DNA of 64,000 bases. Origin: Chitinophaga chungangae. Its GTDB lineage: Bacteria > Bacteroidota > Bacteroidia > Chitinophagales > Chitinophagaceae. Where the stretch lies: NCBI RefSeq assembly GCF_017742215.1, contig NZ_JAGHKP010000001.1, forward strand, positions 372,001-436,000, written 5' to 3'. Shown piece after piece: positions 35,147 through 42,676 of this stretch. The notes below the pieces were generated by a model. The model worked only from the letters and a program-made list of their open reading frames with translations, searched no databases and was not told the DNA's origin. The position numbers were made by a program, and so were the translations under genes. Position 1 is the stretch's first letter. Every line of letters starts with the position of its first letter.

Positions 35147-35809
35147 ATGCTGAAATTGTCACATTTCCGGATATTGCTCACCGCCTGCGTTATAGGCTGG
35201 GCAACACCGCTGCTGGCACAAAGGACCATATCCGACGCGAGGATCGAATACAAGCTGGAACTGCCGCCCGAGCAGCTGCAAATGGAGGCCATGTTTGCCG
35301 GCAGCTCCATGATCCAGTATATCCGGGGGAACTTGAGCCGGATAGACATGAACTTCAACATCGTGAATTACATCTATCTCATCAATGCGCAAACGGAAGG
35401 ATTGATCACGCTGCTGGACAATCATGGCGACAAATACCTGATCCGTACGGACAAAAAAGCGTACGAGGAAGACATGAAACGTTTCCAGACCACGACCTTC
35501 ACCGATCAGGCCGAAACCCGCGACATTGCCGGTTTCAAGTGCCGCAAAGCCATCGGTAAAATGCAGGATGGCAGTACGTTCGACGTATATTACACGCTGG
35601 ACATCATACCGGAGAACCGTTATTACAACCGGCGTTTTTTGAACCTGAAGGGCATTCCGCTGGAGTATGAGATCGTGATGAAATCCGGTTCGAAAATGAA
35701 GGCGATCGCCACGAAAGTAGACCTGAGCCCGGTGCCGATGTCTGTATTCGAGGTACCGAAAGGTTACCGTGAGATCACGGCGGATGAGCTGAAGAAGATC
35801 AGGGGGTAA
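35147..35809 (+). CDS. Exported protein of unknown function (GLPGLI/DUF4412-like)
   Basis: This 220-residue protein has a signal peptide (about 1-25, CVIGWATPLLAQ). The mature part is mainly beta-strand and carries the pattern DQAETRDIAGFKCRKAIGKMQDGSTFDVYYTLDIIPENRYYN, followed by LKGIPLEYEI, which recalls GLPGLI/DUF4412 proteins of Bacteroidota (a precursor segment with a conserved KC..A, then W/Y-T-x-x-I/L and G-x-P-L). The family has no established function; some members are exported with T9SS-related genes. It follows the enoyl-CoA hydratase on the same strand and ends at a good terminator. Confidence 0.7.
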   Translation: MLKLSHFRILLTACVIGWATPLLAQRTISDARIEYKLELPPEQLQMEAMFAGSSMIQYIRGNLSRIDMNFNIVNYIYLINAQTEGLITLLDNHGDKYLIRTDKKAYEEDMKRFQTTTFTDQAETRDIAGFKCRKAIGKMQDGSTFDVYYTLDIIPENRYYNRRFLNLKGIPLEYEIVMKSGSKMKAIATKVDLSPVPMSVFEVPKGYREITADELKKIRG

Positions 35810-35830
35810 AGTTATTTTCATATTGAAATT

Positions 35831-35859
35831 GAAAGCCGCAGTTTGACGCTGCGGCTTTC
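35831..35859 (+). terminator. Terminator after the exported protein gene
   Basis: An 11-bp stem (35831-35841 with 35849-35859), loop 7 nt, followed by TTTATTTTTTG. Confidence 0.9.
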
Positions 35860-35899
35860 TTTATTTTTTGAAAATCAATAAGTTATGTTGTATTTGGCA

Positions 35900-35907
35900 T
35901 AAATTTG
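35900..35907 (+). promoter_or_regulatory. -7 box upstream of the small ORF/DUF6169 region
   Basis: TAAATTTG is a perfect TAnnTTTG, without a matching -33 element. It would drive the small frame at 35966 and perhaps the broken DUF6169 gene. Confidence 0.5.
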
Positions 35908-35965
35908 TGAAGAAGGAAAAATCGAGGTCGCGATCAAAAATTCCTTTGTTTGTTCATCTTTAAAA

Positions 35966-36163
35966 TTGAAAATTATGCAAGTAATTGATTTATTAAGAAA
36001 CCCTGGGAAGGAAGAGCCTTCGAAGTTTTTTTTACAGCTCAAAAGATTGATTGAGATACAGAAGGAGATATCCGACCATCTTGATAACGGAGGGGAGCTC
36101 GCCGACCTCAGCGGTAAATACCCCTGCTTTAGGCCCCTGCCTGGTGGGGCTGTCACTATTTAG
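35966..36163 (+). CDS. Small hypothetical protein upstream of the DUF6169 remnant
   Basis: A frame of 65 codons (62 from ATG 35975), MKIMQVIDLLRNPGKEEP at its start and a central helix rich in Leu, Glu and Lys (FFLQLKRLIEIQKEISDHL). No family is recognised. It is preceded by a -7 box at 35900-35907 and ends 43 nt before the DUF6169 remnant. The base composition of the stretch is more AT-rich than that of flanking genes. It may be real; the evidence is the promoter and the amphipathic helix only. Confidence 0.4.
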   Translation: MKIMQVIDLLRNPGKEEPSKFFLQLKRLIEIQKEISDHLDNGGELADLSGKYPCFRPLPGGAVTI

Positions 36164-36206
36164 CCAAAGCGATAAGATGTATTGATTTAACCTGAAAAAC
36201 CACAAC

Positions 36207-36711
36207 TTGTTTAACTCATATCCTATCAAATACGATGGAGATTCTTCCTATGAGTTCATCACGGATAATGGAATAAAATACAGAGCTTATTTCATGGAAA
36301 GTGGTTTCTCATTCGAAGTGTTTCCCATTATGGAGCCATTCGTTTACATTTTATATTAAAGTGTTATCAGGAGATGCCACGCAAAGCGGGCCAGATCCTC
36401 GTGTTGCGGATACGATTGTTAAGGTGTTCGTAGACTTTATTATGAAACACGAATGGAGAGCAGTAACCTACATCTGCGATTCATCTGATTCGAAAGAACT
36501 GGCGCGTAAACGGAAATTCGATCAGTGGTTCAGCAAATACAACCGGGTGATGTTTGCCAAATGCGATTGCATTGCCGTTTTCGGAAAGCAGCAGATACAA
36601 AATGCTATGATAGTAAGAACGGACAACCGCTTTTGGGACGTTTACCTGATAGTGTATCACCAACTGAACCGCGTTATAGGGAAAATGGACGACGAAGAAC
36701 GTGCCGCATGA
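36207..36711 (+). pseudogene. DUF6169-like gene broken by a frameshift
   Basis: Two frames join into one protein. Codons from about 36207 read NSYPIKYDGDSSYEF, then ITDNGIKYRAYF, to PFVYIL and stop at 36357. The next frame (+1) continues FYIKVLSGDATQSGPD, VADTIVKVFVDFIMKHEW, TYICDSSDSKELARKRKFDQWF to the stop at 36709-36711. Deleting one T from the TTTT run at 36349-36352 restores one continuous protein of about 167 residues with the order of motifs I associate with DUF6169 (YEF strand, PDxRVxxTI helix, YICDSxDxKELARKRKF). The start is uncertain: TTG 36207 is the best candidate because an in-frame stop lies at 36183. The region is AT-rich, unlike its neighbours, so it may have been acquired. 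A sequencing error cannot be excluded. Confidence 0.65.
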
Positions 36712-36724
36712 TCCCGGGAAAATA

Positions 36725-36752
36725 AAGAAGGCTGCCAACCGGCAGCCTTCTT
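36725..36752. terminator. Bidirectional terminator
   Basis: A 12-bp stem (36725-36736 with 36741-36752), loop AACC, between convergent genes. Confidence 0.85.
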
Positions 36753-36780
36753 CATAAAAATCTCTTTCAAAATTTCAACC

Positions 36781-37197
36781 TTAACCTTTCCGGAACGGCA
36801 ACCTCACCTGGAGGTGATGATATTGCATGTCCGCCTGCGGAGCCGGCGTTTGCACCTGTACGGAATAAGGAAGGATATAGGTAACGTTGCCCTTTTTGTA
36901 AGTCATTACAGACTTTACGCTAACGGCATTGTCAGAGCTTAATTTAAAGTCTGAGCTTAGCTTGAATGCGTTGTTCAGAAAACCATTTGCCTTATATCCT
37001 GCATCCAGGCTGAGGTTGGTCTTCGGCATGGCGGTAAGCCGGTATTTGACCTCGGTTTTCTTGCCCAGTTTGTCCTCGTTGTTATCCAAATTACCGCCCA
37101 GCTCATTGGCATACCCACGGAGCGATACTGCGGACAGCATGCATACCATGAGGCAACTCAATGATAATGATTGGATTATGTAATTTAGCTTCTTCAT
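36781..37197 (-). CDS. Exported hypothetical protein
   Basis: This 138-residue protein begins with a signal peptide (1 to about 30, LSCLMVCMLSAVSLRGYA). The mature part has alternating polar and hydrophobic residues consistent with beta-strands (VKYRLTAMPKTNLSLDAGYKANGF, SVKSVMTYKKGNVTYILPYSVQVQ). Two near-identical short stretches (FKLSSDFKLSSDN) sit in the middle. I do not recognise a family. The gene is alone between a convergent terminator and the divergent TPR gene; upstream DNA is AT-rich without a perfect -7 box. Confidence 0.65.
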   Translation of the reverse strand: MKKLNYIIQSLSLSCLMVCMLSAVSLRGYANELGGNLDNNEDKLGKKTEVKYRLTAMPKTNLSLDAGYKANGFLNNAFKLSSDFKLSSDNAVSVKSVMTYKKGNVTYILPYSVQVQTPAPQADMQYHHLQVRLPFRKG

Positions 37198-37307
37198 CTT
37201 ACTGCAAATATACGAAAAAATTATCTATCATAACGGAATCTTAAAGCAAGGTAACTTTTTATCTTAAAAAAATGTTAAAAAATACACGAGCGGTAAGCCT
37301 CCCGGTG

Positions 37308-37339
37308 TTTGGTGACAGCATCAAAATCGCATATATTTA
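37308..37339 (+). promoter_or_regulatory. Promoter of the TPR gene
   Basis: TTTG (37308-37311), a 20-bp spacer, TATATTTA (37332-37339, one base off TAnnTTTG). The box ends 5 nt before ATG 37345, so the mRNA is probably leaderless and the in-frame start at 37309 is excluded. Confidence 0.7.
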
Positions 37340-37344
37340 CATTA

Positions 37345-38775
37345 ATGAATCACGACTTCCCATCATTTAATGAGTTTAACGAGGATTTTGAAGATTTGAG
37401 GGACCTGCTTCAGCAATTTGAAAATCTAAAGGAAGGGCGTTCCCACGCCTTCCTGGATGAGGATTCGTTTGAACAGATCATCGATTATTATGATGAGCAC
37501 GACGAACTCAACAATGCCCTTCAGGCTGTGGAAATCGCCATCGAGCAGTTTCCCTTCTCTTCCGCTCTCCTCCTGAAAAAATCCGCCTTACTGATCGAAA
37601 CCAAAAAATACCGTGAAGCCCTCGCTTTGCTGGAAAAAGCCGCATTGCTGGACAGTAACGATATTAACCTGTATATCCTCAAAACAGACGTTTACCTCGC
37701 CATGAACCAGCACGAAAAAGCCGCTGCCCTGCTCGAGGAACAGATCCAGGTGTTCGACGGCGAAGACCGTACCGACCTGCTGCTGGAACTGGCGGACGTG
37801 TACGACGACTGGGAGGAATTCGAAAAAGTGTTCGACTGCCTCAAACTCCTGCTGGAATACGATCCCAACAACGAGGAAGCGCTCCACAAGATCTGCTTCT
37901 GGACGGAATTTACCGGCCGCAACGAGGAGAGTATCCGCCTGCATACCAATATCATCAACGACCACCCTTACAACCAGCTCGCCTGGTTCAACCTGGGCAC
38001 GGCTTACCAGGGCCTCAAGCTGTACGAAAAAGCCATCGACGCCTACCAGTACGCCGTCGTGATCGATGAAAAGTTCGATTACGCTTACCGCAACATGGGC
38101 GATGCCTATATTCACCTGCGCAAATACAACGAAGCCATCGAAGTGCTGCAGAAACACCTTGAGATCGCCAAACCCGAAGATGTGATCTACGAGGCTATCG
38201 GCCACTGCTACGAAAAAATGCGCAAGTTCACCCAGGCCCGTTATTATTACCGCAAGGCATCCCACCTCAGCCCGCACGACGATAAGCTGTACCTGAAGAT
38301 CGCCAAGGCGTACATGACGGAAGAAAGCTGGGAAAACGCCATCAAGTCCCTCCAGTCCGCCCTGCGCATCAACAAACACAGCGCGGAATACAATATCACC
38401 CTCGGCCAGTGTTACCTACAGCTGGGCATGGACAAGGAAGCCCTCGTGCAGTTCCTCAGCGCGGTGCGCCTCCGGCCCAACAGCGCCCAGGCCTGGAAAG
38501 AGTTCATCCGCGGCCTTTACGCCGCCGGCCATGTGGAAGAAGCCCTTACCCAACTGGAAGCGGCGGAAGCCAAAATCGGCCGCAAACCGGTGTTCCTGTT
38601 CTATAAAGCGGTCATTCTCATTGCCGTCGGTAAAACCAAAGAAGGACTGCTACAACTGGAAACCGCCCTGCAACTGCATCCCAGGCAGGTGAAAAAAATG
38701 CTCGAACTGGACCCGTCTATCCTGCAGCATACCGCTGTGGTAGAGCTTATTGCAAGGTACAGGCGTAAACGTTAA
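37345..38775 (+). CDS. Tetratricopeptide-repeat protein
   Basis: This 476-residue protein consists almost wholly of TPR-like helix pairs, about 11 units from residue 50 to 460, for example LLELADVYDDWEEFEKVFDCLKLLLEYDPN, AWFNLGTAYQGLKLYEKAIDAYQYAVVIDE, AYRNMGDAYIHLRKYNEAIEVLQKHLEIA and ITLGQCYLQLGMDKEALVQFLSAVRLRPN. The first 45 residues are acidic. No signal peptide or membrane segment is present, so it is a cytoplasmic scaffold. Its partner is unknown. It is monocistronic as far as can be seen, with no clear terminator before the phosphosulfolactate synthase gene. Confidence 0.9.
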   Translation: MNHDFPSFNEFNEDFEDLRDLLQQFENLKEGRSHAFLDEDSFEQIIDYYDEHDELNNALQAVEIAIEQFPFSSALLLKKSALLIETKKYREALALLEKAALLDSNDINLYILKTDVYLAMNQHEKAAALLEEQIQVFDGEDRTDLLLELADVYDDWEEFEKVFDCLKLLLEYDPNNEEALHKICFWTEFTGRNEESIRLHTNIINDHPYNQLAWFNLGTAYQGLKLYEKAIDAYQYAVVIDEKFDYAYRNMGDAYIHLRKYNEAIEVLQKHLEIAKPEDVIYEAIGHCYEKMRKFTQARYYYRKASHLSPHDDKLYLKIAKAYMTEESWENAIKSLQSALRINKHSAEYNITLGQCYLQLGMDKEALVQFLSAVRLRPNSAQAWKEFIRGLYAAGHVEEALTQLEAAEAKIGRKPVFLFYKAVILIAVGKTKEGLLQLETALQLHPRQVKKMLELDPSILQHTAVVELIARYRRKR

Positions 38776-38881
38776 GTCATTTTTTGCTCCTTCTATCGTA
38801 TTACTTCTTATTTTTGCCGCGGTTTTTTATTTTGGGGCACCGGAATAAAAAACGGAAAAACCAATCCAATACAGGTAGGCA

Positions 38882-38889
38882 TAGCTTTG
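38882..38889 (+). promoter_or_regulatory. -7 box of the phosphosulfolactate synthase gene
   Basis: TAGCTTTG is a perfect TAnnTTTG, about 47 nt before the ATG. A second match, TATTTTTG, lies at 38809-38816. Confidence 0.6.
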
Positions 38890-38936
38890 TATTTTGGTAG
38901 GAAAAGACCATTAAGAAGAATAAAATCAGTGAAAAA

Positions 38937-39701
38937 ATGAATTTTAATCTGACGCAAATTCCTGAAAGAACCAGCCAGCCACGTAGCTTCGGCCTTACCA
39001 TGGTGATGGACAAAGGGCTCAGTGTTGAAGAAGCGAAGAACTTTTTGTCGGCCGCAGCGCCACATGTGGATATCGTGAAGCTGGGATTCGGAACGTCGTT
39101 TGTAACGCCTAACCTGCGCACAAAGATCGAACTGTACCAGGCCGCCAACATCCCCGTTTATTTCGGCGGCACCCTGTTTGAAGCCTTCCTCATCAGGAAC
39201 CAGTTCGAAGAATACGTGAAAGTGATCAAAGATTACGGTATTTCCTGGATGGAAGTGTCTGACGGCTCCATTACCATACCGCACGCGGAAAAATGCGGCT
39301 ATATCGAAAAACTTACCAAACACGGCACCGTACTAAGCGAAGTGGGTTCCAAAGATGCCGAGCACATCATTCCTCCCTACAAATGGATCGAACTGATGCG
39401 CGCCGAGCTGTCGGCAGGCGCCACCTACGTGATCGCGGAAGCGCGCGAAGGCGGCAACGTGGGCATTTACCGCGGTTCCGGCGAAGTGCGCGAAGGGCTG
39501 GTGCAGGAGATACTCACGCAGATACCCGCTGAAAAGATCATCTGGGAAGCGCCGCAGAAAGACCAGCAGCTCTATTTCCTCGAGCTGGTGGGCTGCAACG
39601 CCAACCTCGGCAACCTCGCGCCGCACGAAGTGATACCGCTGGAAGCGATGCGTGTAGGGCTTCGCGGGGATACCTTCCACCTTTTCCTCGATAAAGAATA
39701 A
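38937..39701 (+). CDS. Phosphosulfolactate synthase (ComA family)
   Basis: This 254-residue TIM-barrel protein matches the phosphosulfolactate synthase family: GLTMVMDKGLSVEEAKNFL, HVDIVKLGFGTSFV, VYFGGTLFEAFL, SWMEVSDGSITIPH, LSEVGSKDAEHIIPPYKWIELM, YVIAEAREGGNVGIYRGSGEVR and IIWEAPQKDQQLYFLELVG. The family adds sulfite to phosphoenolpyruvate, giving phosphosulfolactate, the route to coenzyme M in methanogens and to sulfolactate in spores. In Bacteroidota the product may feed cysteate and sulfonolipid synthesis (inference). It stands in front of aroE but a terminator lies between. Confidence 0.88.
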   Translation: MNFNLTQIPERTSQPRSFGLTMVMDKGLSVEEAKNFLSAAAPHVDIVKLGFGTSFVTPNLRTKIELYQAANIPVYFGGTLFEAFLIRNQFEEYVKVIKDYGISWMEVSDGSITIPHAEKCGYIEKLTKHGTVLSEVGSKDAEHIIPPYKWIELMRAELSAGATYVIAEAREGGNVGIYRGSGEVREGLVQEILTQIPAEKIIWEAPQKDQQLYFLELVGCNANLGNLAPHEVIPLEAMRVGLRGDTFHLFLDKE

Positions 39702-39711
39702 CTTTTTATAC

Positions 39712-39738
39712 AAGGATTGCCGGCCTCCGGCAATCCTT
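39712..39738 (+). terminator. Terminator between the phosphosulfolactate synthase gene and aroE
   Basis: A perfect 12-bp stem (39712-39723 with 39727-39738) with a 3-nt loop, followed by TCATTTT. Confidence 0.85.
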
Positions 39739-39762
39739 TCATTTTATAATCCGTCGTCACCC

Positions 39763-40485
39763 GTGCGTTTATTCGGCCTCATCGGTTTCCCGCTTTCTCA
39801 TTCCTTCAGCAAAGGTTTTTTTGCGGACAAGTTCAGCAAAGAAAACATAACCGGCTGTGTTTATGAAAACTTTCCCATTCCCGCGATAGAAGAGTTTCCC
39901 GGCCTGTGGCGGCAATACGAAGAGCTGGAGGGCCTCAACGTCACCATTCCTTACAAACAGGCGGTGATCCCTTACCTCGACGAGCTGAGCGATGCCGCGA
40001 AAGCCATCGGCGCGGTGAATTGCATCCGCCGCAAAAACGGCAAACTCACGGGCAACAATACCGATGTGACCGGTTTCAGCCGCTCCCTGCAGCCGCTGTT
40101 GCAGCCGCATCACACCAAAGCGCTCATCCTGGGCACCGGCGGCGCGGCGAAAGCGGTAAAATATTCGCTCGCTCAAATGGGCATTCAATACACCGAAGTA
40201 AGCCGCAGCGGCCCCGTTCCGTACGAAGCGCTCACCGAAACCATCATACGGGAGCACACGCTGATCGTGAACACCACGCCGCTGGGCATGTACCCCAACG
40301 AGATCGACGCTCCGCCTATCCCGTATGAATTTACGGGCGCGCAACATCTTTATTATGACCTGATCTATAACCCGGCAGAAACGCAGTTTATGAAAAACGG
40401 CGCCGCACAAGGGGCCGCGGTGAAGAATGGCCACGAAATGCTCGTGCTGCAGGCCGAAGCAAGCTGGGAGATATGGAACGCCTGA
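39763..40485 (+). CDS. aroE: Shikimate dehydrogenase
   Basis: This 240-residue enzyme reduces 3-dehydroshikimate with NADPH in the aromatic amino-acid pathway. The substrate site is complete: Ser12-x-Ser14 in PLSHSFSK, Lys65 in NVTIPYKQ, Asn86 in GAVNCI and Asp101 in GNNTDVTGF. The NADP loop is LGTGGAAKAVKYSL. The frame starts with GTG at 39763; no ATG in frame gives the full N-terminal strand MRLFGLIGFPLSHS, so GTG is preferred. It begins 24 nt after a terminator hairpin, with no obvious own promoter, which implies either readthrough or an atypical promoter. Confidence 0.94.
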   Translation: MRLFGLIGFPLSHSFSKGFFADKFSKENITGCVYENFPIPAIEEFPGLWRQYEELEGLNVTIPYKQAVIPYLDELSDAAKAIGAVNCIRRKNGKLTGNNTDVTGFSRSLQPLLQPHHTKALILGTGGAAKAVKYSLAQMGIQYTEVSRSGPVPYEALTETIIREHTLIVNTTPLGMYPNEIDAPPIPYEFTGAQHLYYDLIYNPAETQFMKNGAAQGAAVKNGHEMLVLQAEASWEIWNA

Positions 40486-40552
40486 GTTGTAAATACATCC
40501 CGCCTATGATATTAGCTTCCCTCGATCTGTTTTCTGGCCGGAGAAAAAGCTG

Positions 40553-40786
40553 GTGGAATTGAAAACCGTTCTTCAATATATGAACAATGGAAAAAGTAAC
40601 GTTGATGTAAAGCTGAATGTCAGGCAGGACGTTTTTGCGGACAGATGGAGTGCCCTGGAAGTACAGATCGTTTACAGGAGAAAGGATTATTTCATCCAAC
40701 GCGAATCCGGCCCGTGGACAAACGACAAGATGCTATCGTTTCAAAAGACGCTGAAAGATTTTTCCCATCTCAACCCTTCGGCTTAA
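40553..40786 (+). CDS. Small hypothetical protein
   Basis: A frame of 77 codons from GTG 40553 (68 from ATG 40580). The sequence VDVKLNVRQDVFADRWSALEVQIVYRRKDYFIQRESGPWTNDKMLSF is plausible for a small beta-plus-alpha fold and unlike a random shadow. No family recognised. It follows aroE by 67 nt and its last 17 bp overlap the end of the convergent methyltransferase gene. Confidence 0.45.
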   Translation: MELKTVLQYMNNGKSNVDVKLNVRQDVFADRWSALEVQIVYRRKDYFIQRESGPWTNDKMLSFQKTLKDFSHLNPSA

Positions 40787-41570
40787 TCATATAATACATA
40801 CACGTCGTAAAAAAATTCCGCACGAAAGGAATTCCTTTCAGCCAGCCGAATTGCTCCCTGGGCTTGAGTTTGAACTTGTATTTATAGATCGGGTTGATCA
40901 GGTAATATTTCCGTTGCGTGATCTCGTAGCCCGTTTCTTTCGCGATCTTTTCGAACCGCTCGATGGAAATGCCCGTGTCTACCAGTTCCATCAGTTCCTG
41001 TATCGTGCCCTGGCTTTCGCCGGCGGCTTTAAGCAGTCCGCGGTAAAGGGGGCGGGGGAGCAGGTGGATGTAAGGCAGGAAGCTGAGCACCTTGCTTTGA
41101 CAGATCTGCTGGTGGCCGCCGTGCGGCATGTACCAGGGCGGAAAACCGAAATACACCTGTCCGCGCGGGCTGAGCAATTCTTTCAGATAAGCGATCAGTT
41201 TGTGCTGGTCGGGGATATGCTCGATGGCGTCTTTGAGAATGATGATATCGAAAGCATGACGGAACTCGCCGAAGAAGTCCACATCATAAATATTTTTTGC
41301 GATCAGCCGCAGCTGGCCGCCGTCTGCATAATTACCGAGAAAGCCTTTCGCCAGTTCGATACGCTCGGGCCACAGGTCTACCCCCACGCATTCGCAGCCC
41401 TGTTCGAGAAAAGGCGTGAGCACGCCGCCTTCGCCGCAGCCGATCTCCATAACGCGGAGGCCGCGCAGGCCGGGAAATTCCCGGGCGATGAAAGGGAGTA
41501 CGTAATTCCTCGAGTTTTCTACCTGCTGCTGGTAGCGCAGGGTGGCATCTGAATGTTGCGGTAATGACAT
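40770..41570 (-). CDS. Class I SAM-dependent methyltransferase
   Basis: This 266-residue protein has the SAM-binding motif I VMEIGCGEGG (40-49), the acidic motif II VGVDLWPE, and motif III-like DIIILKDAIEHIPDQHKLIAYLKELLSPRGQVYFGFPPWYMPHGG. It is of the Methyltransf_11/23 type, with substrate unknown; the C-terminal part (about 170-266, rich in basic and aromatic residues, including IYKYKFKLKPREQFGWLKGIPFVRNFF) resembles small-molecule or lipid/glycan methyltransferases. Its 3' end overlaps the end of the small plus-strand frame by 17 bp. Confidence 0.85.
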   Translation of the reverse strand: MSLPQHSDATLRYQQQVENSRNYVLPFIAREFPGLRGLRVMEIGCGEGGVLTPFLEQGCECVGVDLWPERIELAKGFLGNYADGGQLRLIAKNIYDVDFFGEFRHAFDIIILKDAIEHIPDQHKLIAYLKELLSPRGQVYFGFPPWYMPHGGHQQICQSKVLSFLPYIHLLPRPLYRGLLKAAGESQGTIQELMELVDTGISIERFEKIAKETGYEITQRKYYLINPIYKYKFKLKPREQFGWLKGIPFVRNFFTTCMYYMIKPKG

Positions 41571-41627
41571 GCGTTGTTCCTAAAATTCCGTGAAAATAGA
41601 ATTATTTTTTCAAGTCCCGCTGCCCCG

Positions 41628-41658
41628 ATTGCAGCAATTGTTCCTTTCCTTATTTTTG
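41628..41658 (+). promoter_or_regulatory. Promoter of the exported protein gene at 41674
   Basis: ATTG (41628-41631), a 19-bp spacer and a perfect TATTTTTG (41651-41658). The predicted leader is about 11 nt. Confidence 0.75.
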
Positions 41659-41673
41659 GAATGGTTTTAGCCT

Positions 41674-42384
41674 ATGAAGAACATGCTCAGAACGATTTTC
41701 CTTTTATTACTGGCGCTGCCTGCCGCCGCTCAGCAAAAGAGCGTGGCGTACGTGACGGCCGTGTACGATTCCGGCTCCGTGGCGGAGCTCTACAGCACTA
41801 CGCCCATCGGGCTGATCGTGACGTATGCGGACAGCAGCAAGCGCCGTACGGCCGGTTTGCTCAAAGGCGACCTCCGCTGGAGCCAGGTAAAAGTGGAAAC
41901 GCCTTACGGCGAATGTAATAACGGCGTGCTGCGATTCAACCGCAACGCCATCAGGCCGGACAATTACCGGATGCGCCTGCTGGTAACGCTGGCCGAACAG
42001 CCTGGCAAACAGCATGAAACCTACCTCCAGCTGCCGTTTCTCACGGCCATACGGTTTCATCATTATGCAGACAGCCTGAAAAGAGGCATTCATTTTTATC
42101 TCAACGTGGAAGGCATTTACAACAGCGGCCGCATTTACCCGCTGGATACTTCGCGGGTAAGGCTTTTTGCGGACAAAGGAAAAATAATCGGGCAGGACCT
42201 GCTGATCCCGCAGAACGACAGCCTTACGCGCAGCATTTCGGTAAAAGCGGTATATCGCGGCAATCAGGCCATCAACGCGGCATCCGAGATACCGGTGAAA
42301 ATACTGCCGGACGACGAATCGCTCATTATCCAGGATGCGCGCGACCTTTACAAAAAACCTTCGCGGAAGAAAAAAGAGGAGTAG
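41674..42384 (+). CDS. Exported protein of unknown function
   Basis: This 236-residue protein has a signal peptide (1-20, LLLLALPAAAQ) and a mature part with many short beta-strands (SVAYVTAVYDSGSVAELY, LIVTYADSSKRRTAGLLKG, YRMRLLVTLAEQP) and a Lys-rich tail (KKPSRKKKEE). The family is not recognised. The basic tail could anchor it to the membrane or to partners; this is only an inference. A good promoter lies close upstream, and the SRP RNA promoter follows about 25 nt after its stop. Confidence 0.65.
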   Translation: MKNMLRTIFLLLLALPAAAQQKSVAYVTAVYDSGSVAELYSTTPIGLIVTYADSSKRRTAGLLKGDLRWSQVKVETPYGECNNGVLRFNRNAIRPDNYRMRLLVTLAEQPGKQHETYLQLPFLTAIRFHHYADSLKRGIHFYLNVEGIYNSGRIYPLDTSRVRLFADKGKIIGQDLLIPQNDSLTRSISVKAVYRGNQAINAASEIPVKILPDDESLIIQDARDLYKKPSRKKKEE

Positions 42385-42407
42385 GCCGAAAAACAGCTTT
42401 GGAATAA

Positions 42408-42439
42408 TTTGCAAATTAATAGGCATTGAATTACCTTTG
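42408..42439 (+). promoter_or_regulatory. Promoter of the SRP RNA gene
   Basis: TTTG (42408-42411), a 20-bp spacer and TACCTTTG (42432-42439). The RNA begins 5 nt after the box, at G42444, which calibrates the distance from -7 box to start in this genome. Confidence 0.85.
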
Positions 42440-42443
42440 CAAC

Positions 42444-42538
42444 GGCAAGTCTTATACGACCAGCTCCTGCTGAACTCCCCCAGGACAGGAATGTAGCAAG
42501 GGTAGGTGGTTGTAGCGGTGCGATATAAGTAACTTGCC
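42444..42538 (+). ncRNA. ffs: Signal recognition particle RNA (4.5S-type)
   Basis: The 95-nt sequence folds into one long hairpin. The terminal arms GGCAAGT.CTTATA (from 42444) and TATAAG..ACTTGCC (to 42538) are complementary. The apex holds the conserved SRP domain IV: CCCAGGACAGGAATGTAGCA and the following AGGGTAG, with the asymmetric loop that binds Ffh. The RNA pairs Ffh and FtsY for membrane-protein targeting. The closing stem followed by eight T residues acts as its own terminator (42541-42548). Confidence 0.95.
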
Positions 42539-42676
42539 ATTTTTTTTCCCTTTATGGCCGATTTCTCTCCTTATTATTTCCGAAATTAGTTTGTTGGTTT
42601 GTTCGAATTGCCCGGAATGTTCGGAGAAGGGCGTCACGTGATCTTTTTTTAACAACAAGCATAAAATTTTCTCAAT

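Noticed and set aside
36301..36711. An intact 136-residue protein starting at GTG 36301
   Set aside because: The upstream frame supplies the missing N-terminal strands of the same family, so the frameshift explanation is better. The first 12 residues of this frame look unrelated.
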